DNA from: Ameyamaea chiangmaiensis
GTDB lineage: Bacteria > Pseudomonadota > Alphaproteobacteria > Acetobacterales > Acetobacteraceae
Reading direction: 5' to 3'
DNA: 64,000 bases
Assembly (NCBI RefSeq): GCF_025995235.1
Contig: NZ_BAPT01000050.1
Location: 62,001-126,000 of the forward strand
Shown: positions 59,254 through 64,000 of the stretch, one piece after another
How positions within the stretch are numbered: position 1 is the first letter of the stretch
Layout of the letters: each line of letters begins with the position of its first letter
Program-made: the position numbers and the translations under genes
The notes under the pieces: model-generated
The model's database searches: none
What the model saw: only the letters and a program-made list of their open reading frames with translations
What the model was told of the DNA's origin: nothing

Positions 59254-61313
59254 TGGTCGCAGCGCTGCTCGGGGCCGAACAGCGCCGGCTGCCGCTCTGG
59301 TGGCCGGTCTGGGTCGGCTTGGGCGCGGCCGTATATTTTGCCCTGCCTGCCGAGCCGGGCCTGTGGCTGCCGTGTGGGATCGGCGCGGTCGGGTGTGTGG
59401 CGATGCTGGTGCCGAACCGGCCAATGGTGCGCTGGCTCGGCGCGTTCCTTCTGGCCTTCGGACTGGGGTTTGGCGCGTCGATGTCGGCGACGCGCTCGGC
59501 TCCGCCGATGCCGGCGCTGCCGCGTCGCGCGGTCGTTGTGTCGGGCCGCGTGGCCGCGATTGATCTCCTGCCCGGGCACGACGACGCGGTCACCGCACGC
59601 CGGATCACCCTGGCGGACCCGGTGTTCGAGAGTGGTATCGATGTCGGCATGGCGCCGCTGCGCAGGCACCTTCAGATCCGTCTGGCCTCGGGTGATACGA
59701 CGATGCTGGCCCCCGGCACGCGCGTTCGGCTGCGCGCCCTGCTGCGGCCGGTGCCCCCGCCCGCGCTGCCCGGCGCGCGCGACCGGCAGTTCGAGGCATG
59801 GTTCAGCGGGCTGGGCGGCACCGGACTGGCGCTGGGCATGGTCACACGACCCGAAGGCACGGCCCCACGTCCTCTGCGTCTCGAGCGTCTGCGCGAGCGT
59901 ATCGCCGCGCGTATCGGGGCGACGCTGCCCGGTACGCCGGGCGCCATCGCGGCCATCGTCCTGACCGGGCTGCCCCAGGGCCTGCCGGTGGCGGTGCGCG
60001 CCGAGTTCGCGGCGGCGGGACTTGCGCATCTGCTGGCCGTCGCGGGGCTGCATCTGGGGATCGTCATGGGCGTGGCGCTCGCCGCCCTGCGGTGGGGTCT
60101 GTCGCGCTTCGAGTACCCGGCGCTGCACTGGCCGTGCAAGGAGATGGCCACGGTCGGGGCGCTTGCGGTCGGGGCGGGGTATGTCGGCCTGACGGGCCTG
60201 CACGTGCCCGCGCTCCGCGCGCTGGTCATGGCGATGCTGGTGGTGGTGGCATTGCTGGCGGGGCGTCAGCCGGCGTCGATGCGCGGGCTGGCGCTTGCGG
60301 CGTCCGGCCTGTTGCTGGTGTGGCCGTCACTGGTGCGCGACCTGTCGTTCCAAATGTCGTTCGCCGCCGTCATGGCCTTGATCGCGGGGTATGAAGTGTT
60401 GCGGGTTCCCCTTGCGCGTCTGCGTGGCGAAGGCGGCCACCTGCGCGCAGCGCTGTCGCACGGGGTTGCGCTGGCGCTGACCAGCCTGCTTGCCGGCAGC
60501 GCGACACTGCCGGTCGCACTGGCGCATTTCGGCACCGTCCAGCCCTATTTCGTTGTGGCCAACATGGTTGCGGTGCCGCTGATGGCGGTGTGGATCATGC
60601 CGCTGGGTCTGGCCGGATGGGCGCTGCTGCCGATGGGGTGGGGGATACGTGTCGTGCTGGGCCTGGCCCGGATGGTGGCGCACTGGGCCGGGGCCACGTT
60701 GAACGTTCCGATCATGCCGGGCTGGGGTCTGGCGGTTTTTCTGATCGGCCTGTGCTGGCTGTGTCTGTGGCGTACACGCTGGCGGCTGGCCGGGTGCGGG
60801 CTGATCGCCCTGGGGGTCATGTCGCCTGGGGTCACGGCGCGCCCCGTGGCCGTGATCGCGTCGGACGGTGGTGCGATGCTGGTGCGCACGGCGACCGGCT
60901 ATCAGGTCACGAAGGCCGCTTATCGGGATCAACCCGTCGTGCAGGCGTGGCAGTCGGCTCTGGGACGGTCATTCCGGCCTCTGGACTGCGGGGCGGGGCC
61001 ATGTTTGGTGCCCGAGGCCGGAGGTGCCATCGTGCTACGCCCCGACGACCCAAGCGACGGGAACGTCGCCATAGATCCGGCGCTGTGCACGCGCGCGGCA
61101 CTGGTTCTCTCGGCCACGCCGATCCGGGCCTCCTGCCCCGGCGTGCCCGCGATTGACCGGTTCGCCGTCTGGCGCGACGGGGCGTTCGCGGTGTGGTCGG
61201 GCCGGGCCGGGCTGGCGGCGCTATCGGATCGGCAGTGGCGCGGTGCCCGGCCGTGGGTTGCCGAAGCCAGCGACCACGGCATGCCGAACCTGCCGCTGGC
61301 CCGGGCGGAGTAA
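59253..61313 (+). CDS. comEC: ComEC/Rec2 family competence-type membrane protein
   Basis: The 686-residue polytopic membrane protein matches ComEC, the channel for single-stranded DNA in natural transformation. It has N-terminal helices, an OB-like DUF4131 region (about 90-190, VVVSGRVAAIDLLPGHDDA), and the competence domain with LLAVAGLHLGIVMG, GLTGLHVPALRALVMAML, VWPSLVRDLSFQMSFAAV and FFxxFVVANMVAVP-like helices. The C-terminal part is short and lacks the HxHxDH metallo-beta-lactamase motif seen in full ComEC proteins; similar forms are common in Alphaproteobacteria. ATG overlaps the S10 stop (TGATG). No comE/F genes are nearby. Confidence 0.88.
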   Translation: MVAALLGAEQRRLPLWWPVWVGLGAAVYFALPAEPGLWLPCGIGAVGCVAMLVPNRPMVRWLGAFLLAFGLGFGASMSATRSAPPMPALPRRAVVVSGRVAAIDLLPGHDDAVTARRITLADPVFESGIDVGMAPLRRHLQIRLASGDTTMLAPGTRVRLRALLRPVPPPALPGARDRQFEAWFSGLGGTGLALGMVTRPEGTAPRPLRLERLRERIAARIGATLPGTPGAIAAIVLTGLPQGLPVAVRAEFAAAGLAHLLAVAGLHLGIVMGVALAALRWGLSRFEYPALHWPCKEMATVGALAVGAGYVGLTGLHVPALRALVMAMLVVVALLAGRQPASMRGLALAASGLLLVWPSLVRDLSFQMSFAAVMALIAGYEVLRVPLARLRGEGGHLRAALSHGVALALTSLLAGSATLPVALAHFGTVQPYFVVANMVAVPLMAVWIMPLGLAGWALLPMGWGIRVVLGLARMVAHWAGATLNVPIMPGWGLAVFLIGLCWLCLWRTRWRLAGCGLIALGVMSPGVTARPVAVIASDGGAMLVRTATGYQVTKAAYRDQPVVQAWQSALGRSFRPLDCGAGPCLVPEAGGAIVLRPDDPSDGNVAIDPALCTRAALVLSATPIRASCPGVPAIDRFAVWRDGAFAVWSGRAGLAALSDRQWRGARPWVAEASDHGMPNLPLARAE

Positions 61314-61334
61314 GGGCGGCGCCCGGCCTCGGTG

Positions 61335-61356
61335 TCCCCGGGCCGAAGCCCGGGGA
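61335..61356. terminator. Hairpin with UUCG loop between comEC and thiC
   Basis: TCCCCGGGC and GCCCGGGGA form a perfect 9-bp stem. Read on the minus strand (thiC transcript) the loop is TTCG closed by C-G, the extra-stable tetraloop. It lies 5 bases past the thiC stop and 21 past the comEC stop. No T-run follows, so termination strength is uncertain. Confidence 0.6.
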
Positions 61357-61361
61357 ACTGG

Positions 61362-63245
<1,884 letters not shown>

Positions 63246-63337
63246 GGCGCGTCTCCTGCTGTTCAGGAAGAGCCGCGCCGGCGTCAGTCGCAGGAAGACG
63301 GGCCGGCCGTCCCCGGTCGATGCCCGCTTGTGTCCCA

Positions 63338-63422
63338 TCCCTTCGCCGGCATGACCCGGATCAGGTTCGACGGGTCAGGGGCTTCACCCCACTCTCAGCC
63401 GCCTGATGGCGACCCCCCGGAG
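63338..63422 (-). promoter_or_regulatory. TPP riboswitch (thi element) of thiC
   Basis: On the minus strand the leader contains the TPP aptamer core: GGGGTCGCC, then GGCTGAGAGT with the pyrimidine-binding CUGAGA, later ACCCGTCGAACCTGATC with the conserved GAACCTGATC, and CCGGCGAAGGGA to close. It lies about 93 bases before the thiC start, within the leader. Thiamine pyrophosphate binding should lower thiC expression, most likely by hiding the ribosome site, since no T-run terminator is visible. Confidence 0.95.
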
Positions 63423-63434
63423 AACTGAAGCGAC

Positions 63435-63463
63435 TTTAGAGGTCAGGCAGCGTGAGCGGTCAA
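63435..63463 (-). promoter_or_regulatory. Sigma-70 promoter of the thiC transcript
   Basis: On the minus strand TTGACC (63463-63458, five of six to TTGACA) and TCTAAA (63440-63435, four of six to TATAAT) stand 17 bases apart. The expected start site near 63428 is just before the TPP aptamer, which supports the call. Confidence 0.7.
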
Positions 63464-63534
63464 GCGTCCTGTGGTCACGAATGCATGTTCCGCCACCTCC
63501 GCGCCCCGCCTGGCTGCGAGGGGGGCTTGCTCCG

Positions 63535-64000
63535 TCATGGCTTGAAGGTCTTGTCCATCGCTTGCACGAAGCGCGAGATGAACTGGATGCGCGTCGACTT
63601 GCCCGACCACAGAAGGCCAACGGTACGGGCCGGCGCGGAGGGATGAAGTGGAATCTTGCGCACCTTGGACGCCGTAGTCGGGATGGAGGGCCAGTCTGGA
63701 ACCAGGGCCACGCCAACACCGGCATTCACCATCGCCATGATCGCTTCGATCGAATCGAGTTCCAGCACATCCTGAGGGTGGAGACTGTTGCGGATCAGAT
63801 AGGCGTTGGCCATCTGCCCGCTCCATTGTGTCCGGTCGAACCGGATGAACGGGCGGCTACGCAGTATCTCGTGGGGATCTGACAAGGTTTCGTTCGGCGG
63901 AGCGAGCACGACCAGCGGCTCGGAGCGGATGCGACGCCACTGATAGCCTTTCGGCAGTTCGAAAGGCGGCTCGGCGATCACGACCGCATCGAGCGTGTCG
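63535..64000 (-). CDS. LysR family regulator, C-terminal part (cut by window end)
   Basis: The last 155 or so residues of a LysR effector-binding domain run to the window edge without a start; the frame continues as DTLDAVVIAEPPFELPKG. Typical elements are PLVVLAPPNE, RSRPFIRFDRTQWSGQ, LELDSIEAIMAMVNAGVGVALVPDW and a C-terminal helix. The HTH lies outside the window. It points toward thiC but ends 290 bases before its start and behind its promoter, so any link to thiamine is unproven. Confidence 0.85.
   Translation of the reverse strand, partial: DTLDAVVIAEPPFELPKGYQWRRIRSEPLVVLAPPNETLSDPHEILRSRPFIRFDRTQWSGQMANAYLIRNSLHPQDVLELDSIEAIMAMVNAGVGVALVPDWPSIPTTASKVRKIPLHPSAPARTVGLLWSGKSTRIQFISRFVQAMDKTFKP

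Overview
The window is GC-rich, almost fully coding DNA from an alphaproteobacterium. ClpS upstream of ClpA, separate glyQ and glyS, a class 2 PyrD, a ThiC behind a TPP riboswitch, a TIGR01459-type HAD protein, and several periplasmic or respiratory oxidation genes point to Acetobacteraceae (acetic acid bacteria). The genus cannot be fixed from the sequence alone. No tRNA, rRNA, insertion sequence, prophage or CRISPR array was seen, and most of the region looks like chromosomal backbone with a few accessory loci.

Left end (88-3995): a minus-strand operon of MFS transporter, alpha/beta hydrolase and proline-iminopeptidase-like hydrolase, with genes overlapping by 8 and 4 bases, faces a divergent LuxR-type regulator. 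That regulator has Met and Trp at the two ligand-pocket positions that distinguish the 'plant-associated bacteria' LuxR solos (OryR/PsoR/XccR/PipR group) from acyl-homoserine-lactone receptors. A pip gene next door is the hallmark of that group. Next come an S24-like HTH regulator with a cysteine-rich 70-residue protein, pyrD-HAD, YqgE/AlgH, an SDR-PPK2 pair, an FMN alpha-hydroxy-acid dehydrogenase, a NERD protein, a DUF3465 protein, a methyltransferase, clpS-clpA, a D,D-carboxypeptidase, methionine aminopeptidase and gamma-glutamyltransferase.

Middle (20219-42922): a DUF1800-DUF1501 pair, folD, threonine aldolase, an AsmA-like protein, and an aldehyde dehydrogenase-NDH-2 pair whose long leader carries a 23-bp near-palindrome. 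These are followed by a TetR regulator overlapping ndh tail to tail, glyoxalase I, the chain glyQ-glyS-lipoprotein-GDPD, a divergent MocR regulator/FMN split-barrel pair, a DUF2076 protein with a strong terminator, a gene-poor stretch, DUF2945, free methionine-R-sulfoxide reductase, and an SDR-AGE epimerase-monooxygenase group.

Right part (42930-64000): a six-gene uptake and hydrolysis operon (TonB-dependent receptor, MHS-type MFS, three M20 amidohydrolases, amidase) is divergent from a LysR regulator. The intergenic region holds a perfect 16-bp palindrome and an 11-bp direct repeat. This looks like a dedicated system that imports an N-acylated amino acid or amide and hydrolyses it. It is followed by a SmoEFGK-like polyol ABC transporter operon, a secreted S10 carboxypeptidase coupled to comEC, and thiC with its TPP riboswitch and a readable sigma-70 promoter. 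The window ends in a LysR gene cut by the boundary.

The two loci most worth pursuing are the LuxR solo-pip locus and the M20/amidase island. Both suggest sensing or using plant- or host-derived amides.
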